Source: Paraburkholderia sp. PGU19
GTDB taxonomy: Bacteria > Pseudomonadota > Gammaproteobacteria > Burkholderiales > Burkholderiaceae
Length of the DNA stretch: 64,000 nt
Assembly: GCF_013426915.1 (NCBI RefSeq)
Contig: NZ_AP023180.1
Coordinates: 1,798,001 to 1,862,000, forward strand
Direction: 5' to 3'
Shown: in pieces, positions 38,219-46,721 of the stretch
Numbering within the stretch: the stretch's first letter is position 1
Layout of the letters: the number at the start of each line of letters is the position of its first letter
The notes under the pieces: model-generated
What the model was told of the DNA's origin: nothing
The model's input: the letters and a program-made list of their open reading frames with translations, nothing else
Databases searched by the model: none
Translations under genes and position numbers: made by a program

Positions 38219-38247
38219 ATGTTACCGGTTTATGTAACCGGTAACAT
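38219..38247. promoter_or_regulatory. LacI/GntR-type tandem operator
   Basis: A perfect 11-bp inverted repeat, TGTTACCGGTT (38220-38230), 5 nt, AACCGGTAACA (38236-38246). Read as two overlapping sites, 38232-38247 differs from the gluconate repressor GntR operator ATGTTACCGGTAACAT at one base, and 38219-38234 matches its left half. It lies between the divergent LacI regulator and the sugar-acid dehydratase operon. Confidence 0.8.
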
Positions 38248-38312
38248 TGGTGCTATCGTAGTATGGTTTTGGGATAATTGCCAACGACTTTTTTCTTCAG
38301 GACCCTGTCTTC

Positions 38313-39365
38313 GTGACCAAACTCCCGACAGAACTCGCCCTGCCCACCCCGGCAACCGCTTCGCGGCGCGCGCGCAAGAACACGGGCCGCGTCACGTTGA
38401 GCGACCTGGCAAGGCTGACGGGCGTGACCAAGGTCACGGTGTCGCGCGCGTTGAACAGCCCCGATCTGGTATCGAGCGAAACGCTCGAACGCGTACGCGA
38501 GGCGGTGCGGCAAACCGGCTATACGCCCGATCTGATTGCCGGCTCGCTCGCTTCGAATCGCAGCCGGCTCATCGTCGCGCTCATCCCGGCGATCGCGGGC
38601 GGCGTGTTCCAGGAAACGGTCGCTGCGTTGACGAGCGAACTCGCGGCAGCGGGTTATCAGCTACTGCTCGGCCAGAGCGGCTATGACGAATCGCGTGAAG
38701 AGGCACTGCTGGATGCGATCATCGGCAGGCGTCCGGCGGGCATCGTTCTGACGGGCGTGGTCCACTCGGAGGAATCGCGGCAGAAACTGCGGGCGTCGGG
38801 CATCCCCGTGGTCGAAACGTGGGACATCACGCGCACGCCGCTCGACATGCTGATCGGCTTTTCGCATCAGAAGATCGGTAAAGCGGCGGCGGACTATCTT
38901 CGACAGCGCGGCGCGCTACGGCCCGCGATCGTGACGCCCGACGACCGTCGCGCACAGGCCCGCGCCGAAGCGTTCATCAAGGCCTTCGATAGCAGCACGC
39001 CGATACCTGTCGTATCGGTCGAATCGCCTGCCAAACTCGGCGACGGCCGGCGCGCGCTGGCCCGTCTGCTCGACGAACACCCGTCGATCGACGCGGTTTT
39101 CTGCGGCGCCGACATCATGGCGCTGGGCGTATTGATGGAAGCCCGCCACAGGAACATGCGCGTGCCGGAGCAACTCAAGGTGATGGGCTACGGTGACCAG
39201 AATTTCTCGGCCGATACGGACCCACCGCTTACGACGGTCCGGATCGACGGTACGAAAATCGGCGAGCTGGCTGCTGCGATGCTGATCGCGAAGATAGAAG
39301 CGGGCACCATGCGCCAGCGCAGGATCGATGTCGGCTTTACGATCGTCGAGAGAGAATCGGCCTGA
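38313..39365 (+). CDS. LacI-family regulator (GntR/gluconate-repressor-like)
   Basis: A 350-residue repressor. The LacI helix-turn-helix and hinge occupy about residues 26-80 (VTLSDLARLTGVTKVTVSRALNSPDLVSSETLERVREAV). The periplasmic-binding-type effector domain follows (LIVALIPAIAGGVFQETVAAL, DAVFCGADIMALGVLMEARH). The start is GTG at 38313 with AGGA upstream. It is divergent from the dehydratase-MFS-aldolase operon across a 176-nt region that holds a near-perfect gluconate-type operator, so it very probably represses that operon and itself. Ligand inferred to be a sugar acid or its keto product. Confidence 0.9.
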   Translation: MTKLPTELALPTPATASRRARKNTGRVTLSDLARLTGVTKVTVSRALNSPDLVSSETLERVREAVRQTGYTPDLIAGSLASNRSRLIVALIPAIAGGVFQETVAALTSELAAAGYQLLLGQSGYDESREEALLDAIIGRRPAGIVLTGVVHSEESRQKLRASGIPVVETWDITRTPLDMLIGFSHQKIGKAAADYLRQRGALRPAIVTPDDRRAQARAEAFIKAFDSSTPIPVVSVESPAKLGDGRRALARLLDEHPSIDAVFCGADIMALGVLMEARHRNMRVPEQLKVMGYGDQNFSADTDPPLTTVRIDGTKIGELAAAMLIAKIEAGTMRQRRIDVGFTIVERESA

Positions 39366-39371
39366 CAGTGA

Positions 39372-40817
39372 TCAACCGGCGTCCCCTTCGTTCGACTGCG
39401 GCGGAAAGACAACGGCCTGTCGTGGCTGAGTCAGCATCGACGGTTGCAGAATTTCGTCGAGTTGCGCCCGGCTCAGCAAACCCTTCTCGATGACGATCTC
39501 GGCGACGCTTCTCCCCGACGCGAGCGCCTCCTGTGCTACCTGCGTCGCGTTGGTATAGCCGATATAAGGATTGAGCGCCGTCACGATGCCGATCGAGTTC
39601 TCAACGAGCGCGTGAAGCCTCTCACGATTCGCCGTGATCCCGTCAACGCATCTCGAAGCAAGCGTGAGACATCCCGCGCGCAGGTGTGCAACGCTCTTGA
39701 AGAGGCTGTGCGCGATGAGCGGCTCGAACGCATTCAATTGCAGCTGACCGGCTTCTGCCGCAAAGCTCACTGTCACGTCGTTACCAATGACTTCAAAGGC
39801 GATCTGGTTGACGACTTCCGGAATGACGGGGTTGACCTTGCCAGGCATGATGCTGGAGCCAGCCTGCACGGGCGGCAGATTGATCTCACCAAAACCGGCG
39901 CGCGGACCGCTCGAAAGAAGCCGAAGGTCGTTACACGTCTTGGAGAGTTTGATGGCGACACGCTTGAGTACGCCCGACAACTGCACGAACGAGCCCACGT
40001 CTTGTGTCGCCTCGACGAGATTGGGTGACGTGGTGACGGGTATGCCCGTGATACTGGCAAGATGCCGGCACGCGAGCGCAGCGTACTCGGGCGACGTGTT
40101 GATCCCGGTGCCGATGGCCGTTGCGCCGAGATTGATTTCGCAGATCAGCTTTGACGCTTCCGTGAGCCGCTCTTCGTCTTCTCCTAGCATGACCGCGAAT
40201 GTGCTGAACTCCTGACCGAGCGTCATGGGAACCGCGTCCTGCAGTTGCGTTCGCCCCATCTTGAGGTGGTCGCGGAATTCCTCGGCCTTGCGTTCGAACG
40301 AGTGACGCAAGATACCCATCGCGTGGACCAGTTGAACGATACCCATGTACGTCGCGATCTTCAACGCGGTCGGGTACACGTCATTCGTGCTTTGACCGAG
40401 ATTGACGTCTTCATTGGGATGCAGCAGCGCGTAGTCGCCGCGCTGGTGGCCAAGATGCTCCAGCGCCAGATTGGCGATCACTTCGTTCGCGTTCATGTTG
40501 GTCGACGTGCCCGCGCCGCCCTGAATGACGTCCACCACGAACTGGTCATGCGCCGTACCATTGCGGATCTCCCGACACGCATGAACGATCGCCTTCATCT
40601 TGTGCTCCGCAAGCAGGCCGAGGTCGTGATTGGCCATGGCCGCCGCCTCTTTCACGCTCGCCAGCGCATTGACGAGATTCGGATACGTCGAGATCGGGAT
40701 GCCCGTGATCGGGAAATTGACGAGTGCCCGAAGGGTGTGCACGCCGTAGTAGGCGTCATTCGGCACAGGGAGGTCGCCGAGAAGATCATGCTCGATGCGT
40801 TCATTGGACGTGGACAT
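39372..40817 (-). CDS. aspA: aspartate ammonia-lyase (aspartase)
   Basis: Cytoplasmic enzyme releasing ammonia from L-aspartate to give fumarate. The 481-residue product shows the superfamily signature GSSIMPGKVNPVIPE and the N-terminal ERIEHDLLGDLPVPNDAYYGVHTLRA typical of AspA, with GGAGTSTNMNANEV. A close fumarase C assignment is less likely, because the segment LGATAIGTGINTSPEY matches aspartases. It is the last gene of the asparagine/aspartate cluster, 86 nt downstream of the racemase, and ends 6 nt from the convergent LacI gene. Confidence 0.93.
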   Translation of the reverse strand: MSTSNERIEHDLLGDLPVPNDAYYGVHTLRALVNFPITGIPISTYPNLVNALASVKEAAAMANHDLGLLAEHKMKAIVHACREIRNGTAHDQFVVDVIQGGAGTSTNMNANEVIANLALEHLGHQRGDYALLHPNEDVNLGQSTNDVYPTALKIATYMGIVQLVHAMGILRHSFERKAEEFRDHLKMGRTQLQDAVPMTLGQEFSTFAVMLGEDEERLTEASKLICEINLGATAIGTGINTSPEYAALACRHLASITGIPVTTSPNLVEATQDVGSFVQLSGVLKRVAIKLSKTCNDLRLLSSGPRAGFGEINLPPVQAGSSIMPGKVNPVIPEVVNQIAFEVIGNDVTVSFAAEAGQLQLNAFEPLIAHSLFKSVAHLRAGCLTLASRCVDGITANRERLHALVENSIGIVTALNPYIGYTNATQVAQEALASGRSVAEIVIEKGLLSRAQLDEILQPSMLTQPRQAVVFPPQSNEGDAG

Positions 40818-40903
40818 CGTGTTGCTCCGTTAGCGTGTCAGTAGTGGTTCGATGGCACCCGATGCACCAGGGCAACGGGATCATCGGGTTGACAGGATTG
40901 GCT

Positions 40904-42385
40904 TTATCTTGCGCTGTTGCTGGTGGGTGAATCGCTGGCCGCCGTCGCATAGGCGATGCACTGCCGGGCGAGCACGTCGGTCGGATCGATCAGCTTCACG
41001 CGAGCGCCGTTTCTGCCTGTGAACTCACTGTGAGGAAGAAGAAGGGGGAGCTCGGTGCAGCCCAGGACGATGACTTCGACACCTTCGGCAATCAGGCCTT
41101 CGACGGCTGCAGCGATGTCTTCCTGACACTGCCCCGTCGTGAACCCGGCCTTGACCCCTTCCTTGCCGTAGATCGCATCCATCACGCGCGCCTGGAGCGC
41201 GGGTCCCGGCGCAACCTGGCGAAGCCCCTGCGATTCGAGCGCTTTTTCATAGACACCGCTCGCAATCGTGCCCGAGGTCGCGAGAACGCCGATCTCGCGA
41301 TGCGCCGGATACGTCTCGCGCAGATAGCGGACCGTTTCCGTCAGCATGTTCACGATGGGTATGCCGAGGTACGGCTGGATGCGTTCCACAAAAGCGTGAG
41401 CGGTGTTGCACGGAATGGCGATGATGTCGGCATCGCCCTCCTCCAGGCGCTTGCACGTTGCGTACAGCGACACCGTCGGGTCTGCGCCGTCGCCGATCAG
41501 ATTCTCGGTACGATCGGGAATCTGCGGGTTCTGTTCGACGAGCAACCGGATGTGATCCTGGTCCCGTTGGGCCGGTGTATTGCGCACGATCTTGTCGAGG
41601 AAATCGATCGTCGCAGCGGGGCCAACTCCGCCCACGACCCCGACCTTGAACACACCCGAGGGCGGGTCGTATTGGCCCGACACGACGTGCTGTGCGTACA
41701 CGAGGTTGGAATCGACCAGCGGCACGCTCAGCAGACGGATTTCATCCGCGACGAGCGCGATCTCGGTCATGCCCGGAACGATGACATCGACGCCTTGCTC
41801 AATGAGATCCGCGCAAGCGTTGTGCAGCAGTTCAACCGGCCGGCCACGCAGATGACCGCTCTTGATGCCTTCCGGGCCATATACCGCTTCAGTGACGAGG
41901 TCGATGCCTTCGTTCATGCGCGGGTGGACAATCTCGAACTCCGGCGATGTGAAGTAACGCTCGAACAGTCGTTTCTCCCGCGTGTAGTCCGACGCGAGGA
42001 CACCTATCCGACGCGCTCCGCGAAATCGCCTGCGGACATGGTGACGCACCGCTTCAACCATATCGACGATCTGCAGCGTCGTGTTCGATTTCAGTTCATC
42101 GATGAAGGTATGACTAAGAAAGCAGGGAAGCACGACTGTCGTCACGCCCCGCTTTTCAAAATCGCGGATCATGTTGAAGATGTAGAGCTTGCGCTCGGTC
42201 GTGGCGGCGCTTCCCACGCCCGAACTCCTGAACGGATGCTGCTGGAAAATCAGATCGGCGTGCTCGGCGTCCGTCGACGGCGGCATTGCCTTCACGAGCT
42301 TGAAGAACACGTCGGCGCTTCCCAGCGGCCCGAGGCCGCCGACGATACCGTACTTGCGCCTGTTCTCGACGATCCCGGGCGTCAT
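40904..42385 (-). CDS. tandem-domain aspartate/glutamate racemase-family protein
   Basis: A 493-residue protein made of two head-to-tail Asp/Glu racemase domains (about 1-240 and 245-493). Each begins with a matching glycine motif (GIVGGLGPLGSAD and GVVGGVGPAATID). The C-terminal domain has both catalytic cysteines, IPCNTAH (Cys326) and LGCTELP (Cys443). The N-terminal domain keeps the first (LPCFLSH, Cys88) but has Met206 in place of the second (VPGMTEI). Expected to interconvert D- and L-aspartate using one active domain; the other may be structural or have another activity. It overlaps the symporter stop by 4 nt (ATGA). Confidence 0.87.
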   Translation of the reverse strand: MTPGIVENRRKYGIVGGLGPLGSADVFFKLVKAMPPSTDAEHADLIFQQHPFRSSGVGSAATTERKLYIFNMIRDFEKRGVTTVVLPCFLSHTFIDELKSNTTLQIVDMVEAVRHHVRRRFRGARRIGVLASDYTREKRLFERYFTSPEFEIVHPRMNEGIDLVTEAVYGPEGIKSGHLRGRPVELLHNACADLIEQGVDVIVPGMTEIALVADEIRLLSVPLVDSNLVYAQHVVSGQYDPPSGVFKVGVVGGVGPAATIDFLDKIVRNTPAQRDQDHIRLLVEQNPQIPDRTENLIGDGADPTVSLYATCKRLEEGDADIIAIPCNTAHAFVERIQPYLGIPIVNMLTETVRYLRETYPAHREIGVLATSGTIASGVYEKALESQGLRQVAPGPALQARVMDAIYGKEGVKAGFTTGQCQEDIAAAVEGLIAEGVEVIVLGCTELPLLLPHSEFTGRNGARVKLIDPTDVLARQCIAYATAASDSPTSNSAR

Positions 42386-43662
42386 TTCGCTCCAACCTCC
42401 GCCTGATCGAACAGCGACGCGTCTGCCGGTTCGCTCTGCCGGCGACCCTCCCACTTTGCAATGACGGCGGTCGCTACGCTGTTGCCGATGACATTGGTCA
42501 TCGTGCGTCCCATATCGAGGATCTGATCGATGGCGAGCACCATCGCCACGCCTGCAGCTGGCAGATGAAACATCGGCGCCACTGCGGCGACGACGACGAC
42601 CGAACCGCGCGGCACACTGGCCATGCCCTTGCTGCTCAGCATCAGCACCAGCAACATGAAGATCTGCTGCGAAACGGGCATGTCGACACCAAAGGCCTGC
42701 GCGATGAAGATCGCGGCAAACGCCTGATACATCATCGAACCGTCCAGATTGAATGCATAGCCCAGCGGCAACGTAAAACCGACGACCTTCTTGTCGACGC
42801 CGAACTTCTCCAGTTGCTCCGTCAAACGGGGATAGGCGGCCTCACTGCTGGCCGTCGAGAAGGCGATCATCGCCGGCTCGCGCACAGCCTTGAGCAAGGT
42901 ACCGACGCGACGGCCGAGGAACACGTAGCCAACGCCCGTCAGAATCAGCCACAGCAGCGCCAACCCCAGATAGAACGAGCCGATCAGCTTGCCGTAGGTG
43001 TAGAGCACGTCGACGCCCCGCAGCGTCACCGCCGATGCAATGGCGCCGAACACGCCCAGGGGCGCGGCGCGCATCACATAGTTGGTCAGGCGCAGCATGA
43101 CGGGCACCATCCCGTCGATGGCCTTGATGACGACCATCACGCGTTCGTCTTTCTTCAACGCACTGAGCGCAAGTCCCAGCAAGACCGAGAAGACGAGAAT
43201 CTGCAGGATGTCGTTGCGCGCCATCGCATCCATCAGGCTGGTCGGAAACGCGTGCGTGATGACGTCCTTGACGTTCAATGCCGACGTATTGAGCCCGGTA
43301 CTCACCTCACCGGCATTCTCGACCAGATGCAGGCCGGCGCCCGGCTGCAGCAGATTGGCCAGCACGAGACCCAGACTCAGCGACAACAAGGATGCACAGA
43401 GGAACCAGCCGACGGAGCGCAGGCCGATCCGGCCTACGTCCTGCCCGCTGTCCATCCCGGCCAGCCCGGACACGAGGGTCGCGAAGACCAACGGCGCGAT
43501 GATCATCTTGATGAGCCGCAGAAAGATGTCCGTGACGATCGAGAAATAACCGGCCACGGCCTTTACCGTCGCCGGGTCGGACAAGCTCGTGTGACACACA
43601 TAGCCGGCAACGACCCCGAGCACCATCCCGGCGGCAATATTCAGTGTAAGGCGATTTTTCAT
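42382..43662 (-). CDS. dicarboxylate/amino acid:cation symporter (DAACS family)
   Basis: A 426-residue inner-membrane symporter, expected to import aspartate or C4-dicarboxylates. Motifs: AFSTASSEAAYPRLTEQL, LPLGYAFNLDGSMMYQ, LSSKGMASVPRGSVVV and DQILDMGRTMTNVIGNSVAT. It is a paralogue of the symporter at 32814-34121. Starts at 43662 and 43668 are both possible; AAGGA is better spaced for 43662. A 120-bp control region related to one in front of the asparaginase gene lies 49 nt upstream, with a LysR-type box. The racemase gene overlaps its stop. Confidence 0.92.
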   Translation of the reverse strand: MKNRLTLNIAAGMVLGVVAGYVCHTSLSDPATVKAVAGYFSIVTDIFLRLIKMIIAPLVFATLVSGLAGMDSGQDVGRIGLRSVGWFLCASLLSLSLGLVLANLLQPGAGLHLVENAGEVSTGLNTSALNVKDVITHAFPTSLMDAMARNDILQILVFSVLLGLALSALKKDERVMVVIKAIDGMVPVMLRLTNYVMRAAPLGVFGAIASAVTLRGVDVLYTYGKLIGSFYLGLALLWLILTGVGYVFLGRRVGTLLKAVREPAMIAFSTASSEAAYPRLTEQLEKFGVDKKVVGFTLPLGYAFNLDGSMMYQAFAAIFIAQAFGVDMPVSQQIFMLLVLMLSSKGMASVPRGSVVVVAAVAPMFHLPAAGVAMVLAIDQILDMGRTMTNVIGNSVATAVIAKWEGRRQSEPADASLFDQAEVGAK

Positions 43663-43710
43663 GTCCATCCGTCCTTGAGTGGCGCAATGCAATCGCAAGG
43701 TGACTGCAAT

Positions 43711-43830
43711 GCGCTGGAAGAGGTCCGGAGCGGCGTCGGCCACACGTCGCGCCAGAATCAGAACGGATGGTAGAGATGGTCAAAAAGACGTGAATGCAAG
43801 TGCTGCATGCGGGCATGCGAATTTCGCATA
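43711..43830 (-). promoter_or_regulatory. duplicated LysR control region, copy A (symporter promoter)
   Basis: This 120-bp segment aligns without gaps to 46301-46420 with 95 of 120 identical bases by manual count. It holds a 15-bp palindrome at 43815-43829 (ATGCGAA, T, TTCGCAT) that contains the LysR-type T-N11-A pattern. A conserved TACCAT (minus strand, 43767-43772) is a possible -10 box. The palindrome would be centred near -62 from the implied start site, the usual LysR recognition position. Confidence 0.7.
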
Positions 43831-43843
43831 AGGCGGGAAAACC

Positions 43844-44758
43844 CTAGCCCGTCACGGGTGAAACGGCACGAAGATGCTGCCAGAGCGTATCCAGAAACTC
43901 ATTGCGGTTGGATGCGTCGCGGTAGGCGCGCAGCTCGATCTGCAGATTCCATGCAGACGGGCCGGCGGGAACCAGTTCCCCCTCGTCGAGTTCGGCGGCG
44001 ATGGCGCTCTTCGGAAGCCACGCGATGCCTTCGCCTTCCATCACGAGCTTCTTGAGCACTTCGGCCATGTCCGATTCATAGTGAAGCCGCAACGCCGGGG
44101 TATCGGAAGCCCGGCTGAGCAGCAGTGCAAGACATCGGCCGAAGTAGCTCGTTTCCGTGTACGAAATGTGGGGCAAGGGCTGCTTCGTCGTTCCCGGTAA
44201 GCGAAACAACGGCGCCAGACGCGGGTTCGGCCTGCTCGCAGGCATGAGCGTGTCGATACCGACCGTGACGTGCTCATACTTCACAGGATCGAGATGCAGC
44301 GGTAGTTCGGGGTGGTGGTACGCGAACATCAACTCGCAGTTGCCGTTCACGAGCATCAGGATCGAGTCGTGCACATTGGTCGGCACCACACGTGCGCGCA
44401 CTTCTCCAAAGTGAGTCGAAAGATGCTTGAGCCACGAAGGCAGGAAACTCAGCGCGATCGTGTGCCCGGCCGCAATCTGCAGGCTCTTGCCGGCGATGCG
44501 TTGCTCGGTACGGATGATGGCGCGGGTATCGAAGAGCTTGTTCAGGACGTCATCGGCGACTTCGCGGAACAGTTGCCCTGCAGGTGTCAGGACGGGAGGG
44601 AAGCTGCTGCGGTCGATCAGTTCCGCGCCAACCCATTGCTCGAGAGACTGAATGCGCCTGCTGAATCCGGATTGGGTCACGTTCCGGAATTCTGCTGCAC
44701 GCGAGAAGCTCTGGTACTGAGCGAGAGCGATGAAGTCCTCGATCCACTTGATTTCCAT
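43844..44758 (-). CDS. LysR-family regulator, HypT/YjiE-like subgroup
   Basis: A 304-residue LysR-type regulator. The N-terminus EIKWIEDFIALAQYQSFSRAAEFRNVTQSGFSRRIQSLEQWVG resembles E. coli HypT/YjiE (TKWLYDFLTLEKCRNFSQAAVSRNVSQPAFSRRIRALEQ), and the effector domain keeps HTIALSFLPS and GEGIAWLPKSAI. HypT itself responds to hypochlorite. Here the gene sits inside the asparagine/aspartate cluster, between asparaginase and symporter, so it more likely regulates them. Matching T-N11-A palindromes in front of both neighbouring genes are its probable targets (inference). Confidence 0.88.
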   Translation of the reverse strand: MEIKWIEDFIALAQYQSFSRAAEFRNVTQSGFSRRIQSLEQWVGAELIDRSSFPPVLTPAGQLFREVADDVLNKLFDTRAIIRTEQRIAGKSLQIAAGHTIALSFLPSWLKHLSTHFGEVRARVVPTNVHDSILMLVNGNCELMFAYHHPELPLHLDPVKYEHVTVGIDTLMPASRPNPRLAPLFRLPGTTKQPLPHISYTETSYFGRCLALLLSRASDTPALRLHYESDMAEVLKKLVMEGEGIAWLPKSAIAAELDEGELVPAGPSAWNLQIELRAYRDASNRNEFLDTLWQHLRAVSPVTG

Positions 44759-44882
44759 AGCGAGTGGGTAGCCTTGTGGGACTCGGGCATTCTACCTCTC
44801 GCCCGTTTGCGTTCCAGCGCGAACCAGGCCGGTTTCAGCCCGGTCCCGCTCGCTTCGTTGATGCCTCCACATGACCGGTTGC

Positions 44883-44919
44883 GGATGGCGTCTGCACGCT
44901 TGAGCCGCAGACGCCATCC
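44883..44919. terminator. long hairpin between asparaginase and the LysR gene
   Basis: GGATGGCGTCTGC (44883-44895), an 11-nt loop and GCAGACGCCATCC (44907-44919) form a perfect 13-bp stem in the 235-nt gap. There is no T-run on either side, so it may be a processing or attenuation structure or a weak terminator rather than a classical intrinsic one. Confidence 0.55.
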
Positions 44920-44993
44920 TGCCTGATTGGCGCGATCTCCCGCTATCTGCTTCGCGCGAACATTAGCGGTTTTTTCACACCGGTCTGTCGAAG

Positions 44994-46136
44994 TCAGTAC
45001 GTTGCAGAAAATGCCTGCTGCACTTTAGCGGGTGTCGTGATGCCGTTTGCGATCAGCAATTGCGTCAACACACGGGCCTTTTGCGGATTGAGATCAAGAG
45101 ATGCGACAAAGCCGCTTTTATCATCGTCAACTTCCACATTGCGATTCACAAAGCCCGTTCCGACGCGGGAAGCGCGAACCACGACAATCCCCATCTTCGC
45201 AGCCCGCTCCATGGCAGCCAACGCCGCCTTCGATACATCACCGTCGCCTACGCCAGCGATCACAATCCCTTTCGCATTGTCCGCGACTGCATGGTCGATC
45301 TGCGATGCATCCATATTGCTGTGCGCATACACAATCTCCACGCGGGGCAGCGGTCCGGCGGCGGGCAGCGCATAAGGAGACTGACGGGTGTCCGGTACGG
45401 GCGTGACGAACCGGATCGATGCCGGATCGACGAAGCCTATTGGACCTGCGTTCGGCGACAGGAATGTCTGAACGGAGGTCGTGTTCGTTTTGGTGATCCA
45501 GCGCGGGTCGTGGATCGTATCGTTCATGACCACCATCACACCGCGCCCCAGCGACTGAGGACTCGCCGCAACCTCGACTGCTTCGAGAAGGTTGTTCGGA
45601 CCATCGGCGCCGACAACGCCGCCCGGTCGCATGGACCCGACGAGAACCACCGGCTTGCGAGAATGCAAGACGTTCTTCAGGAAGAAGGCGGTCTCTTCCA
45701 TCGTATCCGTGCCATGCGTGATCACAACACCATCCGCCTCGCCGCGATCGAAGATTTCATTGATGCGTTTGGCCAGTTGAAACCAGATCCCGTCGTTCAT
45801 GTCTTGCGAGCCGACATTCGAAACCTGTTCGGCCGTGATCGTTGCGAACTTGCCGATTCCCGGAACATCCTTGAGCAACTGCTGGCCGGTTCTCTCGCCG
45901 GAGTTGTAACCGATGGCTGAACGTGCGTCTGCCGTTCCAGATATCGTCCCACCCGTTGCCAGTACCACGATTCGTGGCAGCTTTTTGTTCTGGCCATCGA
46001 CGGTGGTCGACTGGTCCGCATTGGACTCAGCGGCTACCGCGAATGTCGAGCAGACGGGAAGCGCAATACACGCCGCGATCAGCAGCGCGCTCACGGTACG
46101 GCCTGGCGCAAAAGCGAGTCGGGATAGTGTGTTCAT
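44994..46136 (-). CDS. ansB: periplasmic type II L-asparaginase
   Basis: Hydrolyses L-asparagine to aspartate and ammonia. The 380-residue precursor has a Sec signal peptide ending near FAVAAES (residue 37), so the enzyme is exported. Both catalytic threonine motifs are present: VVLATGGTISGTA and VITHGTDTMEETAFFL, along with VLVGSMRPGG. Length and signal sequence fit the high-affinity type II class. It is the first gene of the aspartate cluster and has its own promoter region, part of which is a diverged duplicate of the symporter promoter. Confidence 0.95.
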   Translation of the reverse strand: MNTLSRLAFAPGRTVSALLIAACIALPVCSTFAVAAESNADQSTTVDGQNKKLPRIVVLATGGTISGTADARSAIGYNSGERTGQQLLKDVPGIGKFATITAEQVSNVGSQDMNDGIWFQLAKRINEIFDRGEADGVVITHGTDTMEETAFFLKNVLHSRKPVVLVGSMRPGGVVGADGPNNLLEAVEVAASPQSLGRGVMVVMNDTIHDPRWITKTNTTSVQTFLSPNAGPIGFVDPASIRFVTPVPDTRQSPYALPAAGPLPRVEIVYAHSNMDASQIDHAVADNAKGIVIAGVGDGDVSKAALAAMERAAKMGIVVVRASRVGTGFVNRNVEVDDDKSGFVASLDLNPQKARVLTQLLIANGITTPAKVQQAFSATY

Positions 46137-46300
46137 GATCGTATGTGAATGAGTAAGAAACCGTGACGGTACTAAACGGGATTCATCGGCCTGGCTACGT
46201 TCGAGCGGAGCGCGTTACGGTCGCCGACCGATGAGCTGTGCCTTCCATTCAGTGTATGCACCACCAGGTCGTGAAAACCGGACTGCGATCCGTCCTCGAT

Positions 46301-46420
46301 ACGCTGGGAAAGGCCTGGAGCGATGTTGGCCAGACAGCGCGCCAGAGTCAGAACGGATGGTAGGGATGGCCAAAATAAAGTTGATGCTAGTCATGCATGC
46401 GGGTATGCGGACTTCGCATA
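46301..46420 (-). promoter_or_regulatory. duplicated LysR control region, copy B (asparaginase promoter)
   Basis: Counterpart of 43711-43830, about 79 percent identical without gaps. The palindrome is ATGCG-N5-CGCAT at 46405-46419 and the conserved TACCAT lies at 46357-46362 on the minus strand, with the same 52-bp spacing as in copy A. It begins 165 nt upstream of the asparaginase start. The rest of the 309-nt gap shows no gene. The right end of the segment coincides with the broken end of an AraC gene. Confidence 0.7.
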
Positions 46421-46445
46421 ACGTGACGGCGCCTACATCGCACCG

Positions 46446-46721
46446 ATGACGTTTCTCGCCAATGCGCGGATCGATGCGGCGAGGCGCTTTCTCGAAGCCA
46501 CCGATCTATCGCTGCGTGAAATCGCGCAACGCTGCGGCTTCGAAGACACGGATGGATTTCGCAGGACCTTCCATCGACGGCTGCAGATCAACCCGGCCGA
46601 CTATCGTGACCGGTTCAGATCGAAGAAGCCGCTCGCGGAGAAGAAGAAACCGGCCGCGCCGCGCGCGGAGTCTCGCGTGTCGACCACGGTTTCGAATAGC
46701 GCAATGCGTGACCCGCGCTAA
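46446..46721 (+). pseudogene. 5'-truncated AraC-family (GlxA-like) regulator remnant
   Basis: The 91-residue frame encodes only the second helix-turn-helix and tail of a GlxA-type AraC regulator (FLANARIDAARRFLEATDLSLREIAQRCGFEDTDGFRRTF, NPADYRDRF), plus a basic C-terminal tail. Normal proteins of this class are about 320 residues. An in-frame stop lies at 46419-46421, and homology to a regulator appears to begin only after the duplicated control region. The gene was therefore probably cut by the rearrangement that placed the asparaginase cluster here. Its 3' end overlaps the convergent lipoprotein gene by 4 nt. Confidence 0.7.
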
